Positions 36,723-47,983 are shown, counted from the first letter of the stretch. The stretch is DNA of 64,000 nucleotides from Cryptomeria japonica (GCF_030272615.1 NC_081410.1:286377957-286441956); one strand, 5' to 3'. Made by a program: numbers and translations. Notes: generated from the letters alone by a model not told the origin.

Positions 36723-38229
36723 TGTTGGCATTATAACAGAGAAGGAGAGATTGTTGGTATTTCAATAAGGATATTGAGAAGGTTGTTGATGATTATGGAT
36801 ATAACTGATCAAGGATGTTTTACTGTCTTAATATTATTATTTTGTCATTGATGTCAAGAAATTGATTTTCTAATTCAGTATGATGTTTCCATATCCGGAG
36901 AAGTATGATTTAATGAGTATAAAGATGTCAGTAAAAGACACAAAAAGAATACAATGAATAAGGGGAGAAATAAGTTATTCAATGGGCAACTATTACTGAG
37001 TTAGACAATGATGAGATCATGATGTTTAGATTGTTTTGATATCATACATATGTTATTGATTGTAAGGTTAATACTACACTATGTTAGCGAGCAAGGAACC
37101 TAGTTGGTAAACCCTAAGGAACCTATTCGGTAAACCGTAAGGTTATCGCTATCGGTTAATGAAGGCGGTATGTCTACCGAGTGAAATTTAGTATTTACCA
37201 AGTTGCAATCGAGTAATAACATAATGCATTAAATGATTACATGCATTATTTAATAAAGGAAGCTGACGAGCTGGCTATGATTAAATGATTGGTATACCAT
37301 GAATGAAGTTTGTTAAAGAATCTATGGCAAAGGAAAATTGACAGGAAGATCTACAACTTAGATTGAACTACAATACCCTAGCACAAGTTCCAAGAAATGT
37401 ATGCAAGTTCCAAGGCAGGGTAAAATGTTTTCAGATCGAAGGATACATTGAACCTAGTCAAGTTTGGAGATCTGATGGCTATGATTGATCATGGGAAATG
37501 TGATCAAGGAGATTAAGCGATTGGCAAATTGTTTATAAATAAGGAACTGTTGATAAACAATGTATGCGGGCAAGTGTATGCATAGGGATGCTACATAGTG
37601 ATTACTGAGCACTGAAGCTTGAAGACCTGTTTTGAATAACAGAGTATAGAGCCCAACAGATGGACAAGATTAGTTCTATGTCTATATTGTATTGAGCAAA
37701 TAAGAATCTGCTTTAGCATTTCAGATGTGAAGTTGCAGATCGATTTTTATTACTATTATTTTGTAAAGATATAGAAAATCTCTTAACCGAGTGGAGTTAA
37801 CAGTCCTATTTGTAAAACCCTCTAGCAAGGTGACATTCTGATTGAGTGTTTAAAATCCTTTAACAAGGTCACTTATAACAAGGTGAAGATCCTAACAGAT
37901 CTAAGGGAAATCCCTTAACTAGGTCACATCTAGCAATGTGTTTGTAATCTTTAACAGGATTTTCTTTTAACCGAGCATACTCTAGAAGAGTATATTTCTT
38001 AGTGGGTCCAAAATCCCACAGTGGTTTTTCCCTATTTGGGTTTCCACATTAAATCTGGTGTTATGAGTGTTATGATGTTTATATGCTTTTGAGTTTGCAT
38101 GTTTAGTAGTTTTGGTTTTATTACTGAAGTATATGTTACCAAGGTTGAATCTGATGTTTTTATGAAAGATTAAGTTTGTATGGTTCACCCCACCCTCTCA
38201 CCTTATTAGCCTAGCATCTGTACTTAACA
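36723..38229 (+). repeat. 5' LTR of element B
   Basis: 1507 bp from TGTTGGCATTATAAC to ACTTAACA. It contains CCCACAGTGGTTTTTCCC then GGGTTTCCAC (38018-38047), the block shared with copia LTRs D and the solo LTR, and a CACCCCACC run near its end. Confidence 0.85.
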
Positions 38230-38231
38230 TT

Positions 38232-38243
38232 GAGTATCAGAGC
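38232..38243 (+). promoter_or_regulatory. Primer-binding site of element B
   Basis: GAGTATCAGAGC follows the LTR end by two bases and matches the tRNA-Met site TGGTATCAGAGC except at its first bases. Confidence 0.75.
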
Positions 38244-38293
38244 TTTGGAATCTATAAGAAAAGTTTAAAGGTACTTGAGGCAAAGATCCAAAG

Positions 38294-39220
38294 ATGTATA
38301 AGAGGGATGCACCAAAGCTGAACAAGTCAAGTTTCTCTACATGGCAGAAAAGGATGAAGCTTCACCTATCAAGTGTTGGAGAATATGTTGTATATTATCT
38401 GGAGAATCATTTCATTACACCAAGCACCTATCCATTGACAATGGAAGAGATAAAGGCAAAGAAAGAACATATTCAATCAATGATTGAAATAACATCTGCA
38501 TTGACCAATTCAGAGTTTAATAATCTAGAAGGCTGCAATGATGCAAAGGCAATGTGGGACAAGCTCATATCTGTGTATGGAGGTGATGAACATGTACAAA
38601 GAGCAAAAGTGGACAGTCTAAGAGGACAACTTGAATCTATGAGGATGAATGAAGGTGAGAACATAACTCGGTATAGTAGAAGACTAAAAGAGATTGTCAA
38701 TCAAATCAAACGAGCAGGTGGAACCATTGAAGAAAAGGATATAACAAGTAAGTTGTTAAGAACCCTTCTACCAGCTTATGCAATCCAAGTCTTTGCAATC
38801 AATGAATTGAGGTCTGTACCCAATATGCCAGTTTCTTTAGATGCTACTATTGGTAAGATACATGCATTTGAGTTAAGTAACTTTGATTATAGTGGGTCAT
38901 CGGTAAATAAAGTTGAATCTGCATTTAGTTCTTTTCTTATTGGTGAATCTGATGATTACAATGATAGAATGAGTAAGTACACTAAAGGGGATCACAGTGG
39001 AGCAAGTGAAAGATTTCATAAGAACATGGAGGAAGTACACAAACTGTATGAGGAAATCAGAAAGCAAGAAGAGTTTGAAGCACTATTAGCCAGAAGGTTA
39101 CTGAGAGGCAAAGGTAAGTATAGAGGAAAACTACCTTTGAAATGTTTTAATTGTAATAAGATAGGACATATGGCTTCTAACTATCTTGACAAATATTCTA
39201 TTGAAAAGAGATATTACTGA
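38294..39220 (+). CDS. Gag of copia element B
   Basis: Capsid and nucleocapsid protein of a Ty1/copia element, 308 codons from ATG 38294 with no internal stop. The first ~200 residues match the plant copia Gag (UBN2-type) pattern: FSTWQKRMKLHL near residue 16, AMWDKLISVYGG near 95 and YSRRLKEIVNQI near 137. Near the C-terminus is CFNCNKIGHMASNY, a CCHC knuckle in which the last Cys is Tyr, so zinc binding is probably lost. The frame ends at a tga (39218-39220), and traces of pol continue after it. Confidence 0.8.
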   Translation: MYKRDAPKLNKSSFSTWQKRMKLHLSSVGEYVVYYLENHFITPSTYPLTMEEIKAKKEHIQSMIEITSALTNSEFNNLEGCNDAKAMWDKLISVYGGDEHVQRAKVDSLRGQLESMRMNEGENITRYSRRLKEIVNQIKRAGGTIEEKDITSKLLRTLLPAYAIQVFAINELRSVPNMPVSLDATIGKIHAFELSNFDYSGSSVNKVESAFSSFLIGESDDYNDRMSKYTKGDHSGASERFHKNMEEVHKLYEEIRKQEEFEALLARRLLRGKGKYRGKLPLKCFNCNKIGHMASNYLDKYSIEKRYY

Positions 39221-39570
39221 GATGATAGATAGAAAGATAATCATTATAGAGGACACCGAGACTTCAGAAGAAGAGATAGAAAGTCATGCTTAATAGCTGA
39301 TGAGGAATCCAATGATGATAAATCAGATGAAACTGATACAAAGGAAGTAGTTTATGTGGCTATCAAAGATGGATCAGATGAAGAAAGGTATGAAGAAAAG
39401 CCCTAATATCTCACATAAATACTAATGATTCTTGGATCATAGACATTGGATGCTCACATCACATGATAGGTGATAAACACAAGTTTGTTATGTTAGAAGA
39501 CTATGATGGAGGTTATGTAAGATTTGGTAATGATGCATCATGTCCGGTAAAAGGTAAAGGATCCATAACA
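39221..39570 (+). pseudogene. Protease of copia element B
   Basis: Aspartic protease with WIIDIGCSHHMIGD (39433-39474), where plant copia elements have WIIDSGCSHHM. The Ser of the D-S-G triad is Ile (att, 39445-39447), which should abolish or reduce activity. Stops around 39218 and 39405 separate it from Gag. It continues in frame into integrase from 39463. Confidence 0.75.
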
Positions 39571-40647
39571 CTTCTTGACAATGCAAGATGCAATGATGTT
39601 TATTGGGTTGAAGATTTGAAATATAATTTGTTGAGTGTAGCACAGCTAAACAATATAGGATACGGAATAGAATTTAAGAAAGTAATTGTCAAAGTTCATG
39701 ACAAGCATGGAAAGTTAACTGCTACCAGGACACAAAAAAAAGGTAACACATTTCACCTTGACTCAACTCGAAATAAATGTTTGTATGCAAAGATAGATGA
39801 TACCTGGTTATGGCATAAAAGGTTTTGTCATATAAATTTTGATAATCTGATCAAAATAAGTAAGAAGCACCGAGTCAGAGGTCTACCGAGCTTGGAAAAA
39901 CCTGAGAATGCTATGTGCCAAGGATGCCATATGGGTAAAATGACAAGATCAAGCTTTACTAGTAAGTCCTACACTTCTAAGGGAATTTTAGATCTTGTGC
40001 ACACTGATCTTTATGGTCCTATGAAAGTTCAAAGTTATTATGGTGATAAATATTTCATATTATTTGTGGATGATTACTCAAGGATGATGTCAGTAATGTT
40101 TTTAAAAGAAAAATTAGAAGCTTTTCAAATGTTTAAATGGTACAAGGCAAGAGTTGAAAATGAAACAGGAAGACAACTGAAATGTCTTAGATCAAATAGA
40201 GGAGGAGAGTTCACATCTGATGAGTTCAACTTATTCTGCAATGATCATGGTATTAAAAGACAAGTCTCTACACCGAGAACTCCACAACAAAATGTAATTG
40301 TTGAGAGAAGAAACAAATCTATTATGGATTGTGCCAGAACCCTAATGATTGAAAAGAAAGTGCCACAAACATTTTGGAGAGAAGCAATAAGCACAACAGT
40401 TTACACCCTGAACCGAGTACAATTGAAGAAAGGAACTTTGAAGACACCATATGAAATCTAGTATGACAAGAAACCTAATGTAAGTTATTTCAAAATCTTT
40501 GGAAGTGGATGCTATTTACACAAAGATGATAGAAATGGCAAGTTTGATTAGAAAAGTGAAGAAGGAACATTTCTTGGTTATTCTTCTAGAAGTAAAGCAT
40601 TTAAATGTCTGATCAAATCATCTAACAAAATAGTATAAAGTGCAAAT
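39571..40647 (+). pseudogene. Integrase of copia element B
   Basis: Zinc-binding part LWHKRFCHINFDNL to CQGCHMGKM (39805-39940), then the core. LVHTDLYGPM holds the first Asp (40000). LRSNRGGEF has Asn at the second catalytic Asp (aat, 40194-40196), and PQQNVIVERRNK holds the Glu (40285-40320), with Gly changed to Val beside it. The main frame ends at a stop at 40459. GSGCYLHKDDRNGKFD, FLGYSSRSKAFKC and KIVZ-type pieces follow with further stops (40549, 40636). The enzyme is inactive. Confidence 0.8.
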
Positions 40648-41808
40648 GTGAAAATTGATGAATTTGTAAAAACAAATGATGAAGGAAACTCCAAAGAACT
40701 AGAAGATTATGATGAATTTGTCTATGTTCAACCGACAAGTCTTACCAAGAAAACTGCAGAAGGAAATGAAGAGAATATCCAGTTACCGAGTGATGAAGAA
40801 GATCATACAGAGCCTACCGAGCCTGTATTAGCCAAGTATGTTAGAAGACATCATGCATCAAGTCAGATTATAGGAGATAAAGATGATCCAGTGATGACAA
40901 GGAACAAACTGAGACAGAACACATGTCTGATATTTGAATTTGAACCGAGAATAGTAAAAGAGGCATTTAACAATGAAGATTGGATAAATGCTATGACAAA
41001 AGAGATTGATCAAATCAAGAAGAATGACACATGGACACTGGTCCCAAGACTGAAGGACAAAAATGTAATTGGTACAAAGTGGATTTTCAGAAACAAGCTG
41101 AATGAAAAAGGTGAGGTCATTCGAAATAAAGCAAGACTAGTTTGCAAAGGTTATGCTCAAGAAGAAGGAATTGATTATGGTGAAACTTTTGCTCCTGTGG
41201 CTAGACTTGAAGGAGTCAGAACATTGTTGGCATATGCTTCTTTCAAAAATTTCAAGGTATATCAAATGGATGTCAAATCTGCATTTCTGAATGGTATATT
41301 AGAAGAAGTTTTTATTGAACAACCTGAAGGATTTGTTGAAGACAATAATAAAGATCAGGTATGTAAATTGAACAAAGCTTTATATGGATTGAAACAAGCA
41401 CCTAGAGCATGGTATGAGAGATTGCACTCTTATTTAATCAAGATTGGTTTTATAAGGACAAGTGAAAACAACAATATGTACACGAAGAATGATAAAAATA
41501 TAATACTGATCTCAGCCATATTTGTTGATGATATTATCTTTTGTGGAAATGGCTCTCTATGTAAGAACTTTGGAAATGAAATGAGAAAAGAATTTGAGAT
41601 GTCATTAATCAGGGAGATAAAGTATTTTATAGGTTTACAGATACTTCAAATGAAAAATGAGATTTTCATTACTCAATCCAAGTACATAAAGGAAATTTTA
41701 AAGAAATTTGGAATGGAGGATTCAAAACCAGTAAGTACTCCTATGACTACCAACTATAAATTATCAAAGAATGATGAATCTCCATCTGTTGATGGGACAC
41801 TTTACTGA
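40648..41808 (+). CDS. Reverse transcriptase of copia element B
   Basis: Copia RT with an open frame of 386 codons. After an acidic linker come [69 protein letters not shown] (first Asp), [15 protein letters not shown] and the catalytic FVDDIIF (near 41522; FVDD where most copia elements have YVDD). The frame stops at a tga (41806-41808), immediately continued by RNase H in the same frame. Most of the palm domain appears intact. Confidence 0.8.
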   Translation: MKIDEFVKTNDEGNSKELEDYDEFVYVQPTSLTKKTAEGNEENIQLPSDEEDHTEPTEPVLAKYVRRHHASSQIIGDKDDPVMTRNKLRQNTCLIFEFEPRIVKEAFNNEDWINAMTKEIDQIKKNDTWTLVPRLKDKNVIGTKWIFRNKLNEKGEVIRNKARLVCKGYAQEEGIDYGETFAPVARLEGVRTLLAYASFKNFKVYQMDVKSAFLNGILEEVFIEQPEGFVEDNNKDQVCKLNKALYGLKQAPRAWYERLHSYLIKIGFIRTSENNNMYTKNDKNIILISAIFVDDIIFCGNGSLCKNFGNEMRKEFEMSLIREIKYFIGLQILQMKNEIFITQSKYIKEILKKFGMEDSKPVSTPMTTNYKLSKNDESPSVDGTLY

Positions 41809-42474
41809 TCCATGATTGGAAAGCTACAATATGTTGTTCACAACAGGCCAAACATAGCACATGCAGTAGGTATAGTTGCAAGATTCTCTGCAGATCCTAA
41901 GGAAACACACATGACAACAATCAAGAGAATTTTTAGATACTTGAAAGGCACTGAGGATTATGGCTTAGTATATCAGAAAGGAAATGACTTTGATTTAAAA
42001 GTTTATACTAATGCTGATTGGGCAGGCAACATTGATGACAAGAAAAGCACAAGTGGAGGAGCTTTCTTTTTAGGAGAAAGACTAGTGAGTTGGCTTAGCA
42101 AGAAACAAGGATGTGTTTCACAATCAATAGCAGAAGCTAAATATGTTGTTGTAGCATTGAATTGCACCAATATAGCATGGATCAAACAACTGTTGGAAGG
42201 TATAAATGAGAAAGTTACCGAGCCAGTAACTATATTCTGTGACAATACTAGTGCCATTAACATTTCAAAGAATCTTGCTATGCACTCTAAGACAAAGCAC
42301 ATCTCTATCAAATATCATTATATTAGAGAAGAAGCTCAAGAGAAGAAAGTGGTGTTGGAATATGTTAGCACAAAGGAACAAATACTAGATATCTTCACCA
42401 AGCCACTGCCAAGGGACACTTTTGAGTATCTCAGAAGTAAGTTAGGGGTCCTACCCCTATCTTCTATTCACTGA
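41809..42474 (+). CDS. RNase H of copia element B
   Basis: RT tail and RNase H with an open frame of about 220 codons. GKLQYVVHNRPNIAHAVGIVARF and RIFRYLKGTEDYGL end the RT connection. RNase H motifs: VYTNADWAGN (expected Asp is Asn in the T-D-A/S pattern), SQSIAEAKYV (Glu), FCDNTSAI (Asp) and KTKHISIKYHYIRE. It ends with IFTKPLPRDTFEYLRSKLGV, the conserved C-terminus of copia pol. About 400 non-coding bases follow before the polypurine tract. Confidence 0.8.
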   Translation, partial: SMIGKLQYVVHNRPNIAHAVGIVARFSADPKETHMTTIKRIFRYLKGTEDYGLVYQKGNDFDLKVYTNADWAGNIDDKKSTSGGAFFLGERLVSWLSKKQGCVSQSIAEAKYVVVALNCTNIAWIKQLLEGINEKVTEPVTIFCDNTSAINISKNLAMHSKTKHISIKYHYIREEAQEKKVVLEYVSTKEQILDIFTKPLPRDTFEYLRSKLGVLPLSSIH

Positions 42475-42867
42475 CCGAGTTCAGTGAAAGCATCAATTCG
42501 ATGACTCTAAAGAATATCTTTTAAGGAGTTGATGTTGATTTACACACTTTAGGAGGTTTTCTAAAGGTGTGCAGGAAACAATACAGGGAATACGAATTGA
42601 AGACAAAATGCTCTGACCGAGACTAAGCTGACACATAACAATAAGAATTCACTTCATATAGGAAGAAATTATGTTTTAGTTCTTTACTTTTTGGCATTGT
42701 TGTCAAAGGGGGAGAAGACTGAAGAAAAGCAAGACTGAAGAGAAAAGAGGAGAAGACTAATGTATGCAGGAGGATTCTAATGACAAGGGGAGAGCATTTC
42801 AGCATTACAAAATCTCACAGCAATTTGAATCAATTAGGTCAAATCAATTGGTTTTGCCATCAATGCC

Positions 42868-42879
42868 AAAGGGGGAGGT
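42868..42879 (+). promoter_or_regulatory. Polypurine tract of element B
   Basis: AAAGGGGGAGG directly precedes TGTTGGCATA of the 3' LTR. Confidence 0.85.
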
Positions 42880-44362
42880 TGTTGGCATATAACAGACAAG
42901 GAGAGATTGTTGGCATTTCAATAATGATATTGAGAAGGTTGTTGATGATTATGGATATAACTGATCAAGGATGTTTTACTATCTTAATATTATTATTTTG
43001 TCATTGATGTCAAGAAATTGATTTTCTAATTCAGTATGATGTTGCCATATCTTGAGAAGTATGATTTGATGAGTATAAAGATGTCGGTAAAAGACACAGA
43101 AAGAATATGATGAATAAGGGGAGAAATAAGTTATTCAATGGGCAACTATTACCGAGTTAGACAATAATGAGATCATGATGTTTAGATTGTTTTGATATCC
43201 TACATATGTTATTGATTGTAAGGTTAATACTACACTATGTTACCGAGCAAAGAACCTAGTCAGTAAACCCTAAGGTTATTGCTATCAGTTAATGAAGGCG
43301 GTATGTCTACCGAGTGAAGTTTAGTATTTATCGAGTTGCAACCGAGTAATAACATAATGCATTAAAGATTACATGCATTATTTAATGAAGGAAGTTGATG
43401 AGCTGGCTATGATTAAATGATTGGTATGTCGTGAATGAAGTTTGTTAAAGAATCTATGGCAAAGGAAAATTGGTAGAAAGATCTACAGCTTAGATTGAAC
43501 CACAATACCCTAGCACAAGTTCCAAGAAATGTATGCAAGTTCCAAGATGGGGTAAAACATTTTCAGATTGAAGGATACATTGAACCTAGTCAAGTTTGAA
43601 GATCTGATGGCTATGATTGATCATGGGAAATGTGATCAAGGAGATTAAGTGGTTGACGAATTGTTTATAAATAAGGAACTGTTGATAAACAATGTATGCA
43701 GGCAAGTGTATGCACAGGGATGCTACATAGTGATTACCGAGCACTGAAGCTTGAAGACCTATTTTGAATAATAGAGTATAGAGCCCTCTAGATGGACAAG
43801 AATAGTTCTATATCTATATTGTATTGAGAAAATAAGAATCTGCTTTAGCATTTTAGATGTGAAGTTGCAGATATATTTTTATTACTGTTATTTTGTAAAG
43901 TGATAGAAAATCTCTTAATCGAGTGGACTTAACAACTTTATTTGTAAAACCCTCTAGGAAGGTGACATTCTGATTGAGTGTTTAAAATCCTTTAACAAGG
44001 TCACTTCTAACAAGGTGAAGATCCTAATAGATCTGAGGGAAATCCCTTAACCAGGTCACATCTAGCAATGTGTTTGTAATCTTTAACAGGATTTGCTTTT
44101 AACCGAGCATACTCTAGAAGAGTATATTTCTTAGTGGGTCCGAAATCCCACAGTGGTTTTTCCCTATTTGGGTTTCCATGTTACATCTGGTGTTATGAGT
44201 GTTATGATGTTTATATGCTTTTGAGTTTGCATGTTTAGCAATGTTGGTTTTATTACTGAAGTATATGTTACCGAGGTTGAATCTGATATTTTTATGGAAG
44301 ATTAAGTTTGTATGATTCACCCCCCCCCTCTCATCTTATTAGCTTGGCATCTGTACTTAACA
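42880..44362 (+). repeat. 3' LTR of element B
   Basis: 1483 bp aligned with 36723-38229, including the CCCACAGTGG block near 44148 and the C-rich run at 44319-44329. It ends ACTTAACA at 44362. Confidence 0.85.
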
Positions 44363-44377
44363 TTAAGTATCAGAACT
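44363..44377 (+). other. PBS-like sequence after the 3' LTR of element B
   Basis: The bases after the 3' LTR, ttaagtatcagaact, match the primer-binding region after the 5' LTR (ttgagtatcagagct, 38230-38244) at 13 of 15 positions. A 3' LTR should be followed by host DNA, so this looks like the start of a second internal region, cut off after about 15 bases. Confidence 0.6.
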
Positions 44378-44785
44378 ATCAAGGGTCCCTTCTATGGGAA
44401 GGGGTGTGATGGTGGTCATAGCCTAGGCTGCGATTCTCGTCCCACCACTTCCCGCGCGGGGGTAATCATGGCGTTAACTCTTCCTTTTTTTAATATCTCA
44501 ATTCCTTTTAATATAATTAACATTATATAATAAACTTTAACTTATATAATATCTCAAATGAACTTAACTTATATAATATCTCCATTCCATTTAATAATTA
44601 ACATTATTTAATTATTTAATACATTAACATTATTTAATATATTAACATTATTTTAATAATTGATTTCTTCATTTTATATATTTCTACTGGACTCAGTAAT
44701 ATATGTTATTATCATTATTGGGGTATTTTATAAGATTTACATTAGGTGATACAGTAGAGGATTATCACAGATGACATTACCATGG
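44378..44785. other. Unexplained insert: GC-rich head, AT-rich tail
   Basis: The first ~95 bases are GC-rich, with CCCGCGCGGGG at about 44452 and a GGCTGCGATTCTCGTCCC tract that resembles an RNA polymerase III B box. The rest is AT-rich with repeated taacattatttaat units (44510-44660). No protein is seen. A tRNA-derived SINE-like or other non-coding insert is possible but unproven. Confidence 0.35.
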
Positions 44786-45176
44786 CAAACATATCTGAAA
44801 TTGAAATCAAGAACAAACCTCTATCCCAGATAATATTTACATTTTGCAGGTACTCGAAGATGATAATGACTTAGTAAAGTTTTTGTAGTGCATTAACAAA
44901 TATAAAGCACAAGAAATAGACTTCAATGCTTTTGTGGATAATGTTGATGGAAAAGATATGGTCTTCAGGAAGGAGGTGGTCCAACTAAAAACAAATAAAA
45001 TTCCAAGGGGACTGGTTGCCCTTGAAATAGTTTTTGATGGAAATGATGCCCCTATTAAGACTACGGTAGTACAAAATGATCAGTTGGAGGAAATAAATTT
45101 AGGAGCACAACATACCCAAAAAAAGGTGTACATTGGAAAAAAGATAACACCCAAGGTCGAGGAGATGTTGATATAG
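44786..45176 (+). pseudogene. RNase H end and RT linker, element F (or close relative)
   Basis: SEIEIKNKPLSQI near 44796 corresponds to TEVEIKARPLVPN at 8375 in element E, the segment right after the upstream RNase H. Then VVQLKTNKIPRGLVALE (44975-45030) and KKVYIGKKITPKVEEML match the linker of E closely. This suggests it is the downstream part of element F, split from 21691 by elements A and B, though about 70 codons between the two are missing. Confidence 0.6.
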
Positions 45177-46049
45177 CTATTAATAAAGTATAGGCATGTA
45201 TTTGCACGGTCATATGGTGATTTAAAAGCATACAAGGAGGACCTTTTTCAACATGAGAGCCCACTAAAACCTGAATGAAAACCATTTAGACAAAATCAAA
45301 AGCCCATAAACTCGACTCTTGCACCCAAAATATAGGAATTGCTGATGAAATTAAGAGATGGAGGAATAATAAAACCTATTAGGCATTCTTATTGGGTTTC
45401 AAACTTGGTACCAGTCAGAAAGAAAAATGGAGACATTAGGCTATGTGTAGATTTCAAAAACTTGAATATCTCATCTCTGAAAGACAACTATCCACTGCTG
45501 GAGGCATTGTTGTAAAAGGTTACAGGTTGTGAATTATTATCTTTGATAGATGGATTTTTTAGGTTATAACTAGGTTAAAAGTCAAGGAATCAGAACAATA
45601 TAAATCTGCTTTCACAACTCCGTGGGGCACATATGTCTATGTTAGAATGCCTTTTGGATTAACCAATGTAGGGGCAACTTTTCAGTGGGTCATGGATGTG
45701 GCATTTGCAGATTTGATTAACGCTATCATGTTGGTTTATCAAGATGACTTAACTGTCTATTCAAAAATAGGAGGAAGAGCACTGCCTACACCTGGAAAAG
45801 ATACATCAAGGCATTAGAATATGGTATATCCCCAAATTCTTAAAAATGTCAAATTGCAGTCATAGAAAGAAAACTACTAGGGCACATAGTATCTAAAGGA
45901 AGAGTTAAGGTTGACCCTAAGAGAGTTGCTTCCATAGACAAGATTCCTATCTCTAAAATGTGAAGGCAATCTAGTCCTTTTTTGGACAAGTCAATTTTGT
46001 AAGAAGATTCATTTCAAATTTTGTAGAAATAGTTAAGCTAATATCCAAA
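45177..46049 (+). pseudogene. Reverse transcriptase of element F
   Basis: Gypsy RT in broken frames: YGDLKAYKEDLFQHE, GGIIKPIRHSYWVSNLVPV (45360-45415), DIRLCVDFKNLN, LLSLIDGF and, at 45734-45755, VYQDDLTVYS. The catalytic box is Y-Q-D-D in place of the usual Y-V/I/L-D-D, and element E has the same box with the Gln codon mutated to tag. SFFGQVNFVRRFISNF leads into RNase H. Several stops make it non-functional. Confidence 0.7.
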
Positions 46050-46382
46050 ATGTTGAAGAAAGAAGAAAAATTAGATTGGACAACAGAGGCCCTTGATGCC
46101 TTTGTTGATATTAAAAGAGAAATCAAAGAAGCCCCCATACTAAAGTCAGTAGATTTTTCCAAGACATTTCAAATTTTCTCATTTGCATCTTTCCATACAA
46201 TTGTTGCTATCATGTTGCAGAAGAATGATGACGGGAATGAACATCCAATTGCCTTCTTGAGTAAATCTCTACATTGCAGAACTAAAATATGACATAAATG
46301 AGAAGTAGGCTTATGCTCTTGTCAAGGCAGTCAAATATTTTAGGCCATACTTGGTTGAATCAGATAGTGTAGCATATTTACC
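46050..46382 (+). pseudogene. RT-linked RNase H of element F
   Basis: KLDWTTEALDAFVDIKREI, FQIFSFASFHTIVAIMLQ and HPIAFLSKSLH match 9642-10052 of element E. A frame change near 46280 is followed by YFRPYLVESDSVAYLPV. The domain is cut at 46382 by the end of element C. The integrase of F is not found in the window. Confidence 0.7.
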
Positions 46383-47967
46383 TGTAGCATAGGAAATTAG
46401 GAATCATCATAAGCATATAAAAACTAATCTAATCCAATCACGAAAGCTTAAATGTAATGATCTATCCTAAACACACTCAATAAAGACATAAAGACAAAAC
46501 ATTTAAAACTAAATACTATGCAAACCAGACGTAGATCTGAATGCTTCCTTCATGTGGCTCCATTGTTCTTCTTTCTTCTCCAAATAGCCTTTGTTTGTGG
46601 ATCTCACCTTCAAGTGCATACACATGAGATGAAAGAAAATAGACAAGATTATGGCGCAAGAGTACTCGAAATGTGATTTGACAAAGTGATTAGAAATTCA
46701 ATAATCTGATTAGGGATTAGATTGAAGAAATTTATCCAATTTATAGATAAATTGGAGAAATGATCAAATTAGCATGATAATGATTCGAATGGAAATTCAA
46801 ATCAAGAATAGAAAAATTATGACATGTGTATGACAAATTTCTATGCAAGGATTTATGACAATTTAGGACAATTTATGATAAATTGCTATGCAAGGATTTA
46901 TGACAAGATTTTGAAATAGAAATAGACATTTAGGAATTTAGGAGAAATTAGAAAATTAAGTTGGAAATAATGACTTGGAAATTAGAAAATTGATGAAAAT
47001 TAGGTAAATTAATTAGTAATTTGTCATTTATTAATTAATTCACAAAAATAGGAGGAAATTGAATTAGAAATTAGGAAAATTAGAAAATTGGAAAATAGGA
47101 ATTAGGAAATTGATGAAAATTAGAAAATTAGGTAAATTAATTAATAATTTGTCATTTATTAATTAATTCACAAAAAGAGGAATAATTAGCCAATTAAATG
47201 AACATTTAATTGCGATGAGAAGACTTAGGATAAATAAATAATTTATTAATCCTAGAGAGAGAAATGACAAACAAGGTTAAATGAGTAAATCATGAAACCC
47301 TAAAAGATGAACTAACAAAATGCAAGGATGACAATTAGGTCTTGATAAAGGATAATTGATATCGATTCGATTTGATCATGATTCTGACTTGATAAAAGAC
47401 CAATGCTGACAAACGATTTGATTAATAAATGCGCCAATTGACAAGGAACAATGACAAATTGATCCAAATTGACATGATTGAGAAAGACAACGATCGATGA
47501 CAAATCGTTCACAAAATGACAAGATTGACAAGAGGACAAGAATCGATGACAAAATAGATTGCAAGACGACAAGATTGAAAATGACAACGATCGATGACAA
47601 ATCGATCGTAAAATGACAAGATCGAACATAACAATGATCGATGACAAATCGATCACCAGATCATAAGATTGATAAGAGGACAAAACCCTAATTAGGATTG
47701 ACGATGTCCAAAATAATGACAAATGAGCACGCACATTGATGCGACAGGATAAAATTGATCAAAATCATGACTGGATAGTGTTGTCGACAAGACCAAATTT
47801 GAAAGCGATAAATGAAGAACATAGAAGAAGGACTCCATGTTTGCAAATGATAAAAACCAAGTGCGTGACATAGGAGAATGTTAATGCGATGCAAAAACCT
47901 AAAATGAGGCAATGCACAAATGTTAAAGTATGACTCCGCAAGCGTTGACCATTTTTAGGTGTCTACA
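46383..47967 (-). repeat. 3' LTR of element C
   Basis: 1585 bp; in element sense from TGTAGACACC (47967) to CTATGCTACA (46383). It holds four ~50-bp tandem copies with the inverted repeat GATCGATGACAAATCGATC (47487-47683), of which the partner LTR keeps only one. It also has two copies of a taaattaattaataattt-type inverted repeat. Confidence 0.85.
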
Positions 47968-47983
47968 TTTTGCCCCTCTTTGA
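47968..47983 (-). promoter_or_regulatory. Polypurine tract of element C
   Basis: In element sense AAAGAGGGGCAAAA directly before the 3' LTR, identical to the tract of element A. Confidence 0.85.

Larger units (their letters stand above)
36723..44362 (+). mobile_element. Element B: Ty1/copia retrotransposon with full gag-pol
   Basis: A 7.6-kb copia element with LTRs of about 1.5 kb, an initiator-tRNA-Met-type primer-binding site, gag, protease, integrase, RT, RNase H in the canonical copia order, and a polypurine tract. LTRs match closely in the part I compared (about one change per 20 bases). No target duplication is visible: aatag precedes it and ttaag follows. The 3' LTR is followed by PBS-like sequence, suggesting recombination between copies. 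Coding decay is mild but hits catalytic residues. Confidence 0.85.

Noticed and set aside
44390-44470. tRNA gene
   Set aside because: Only a B-box-like tract is present. No acceptor stem pairing or anticodon arm could be drawn.
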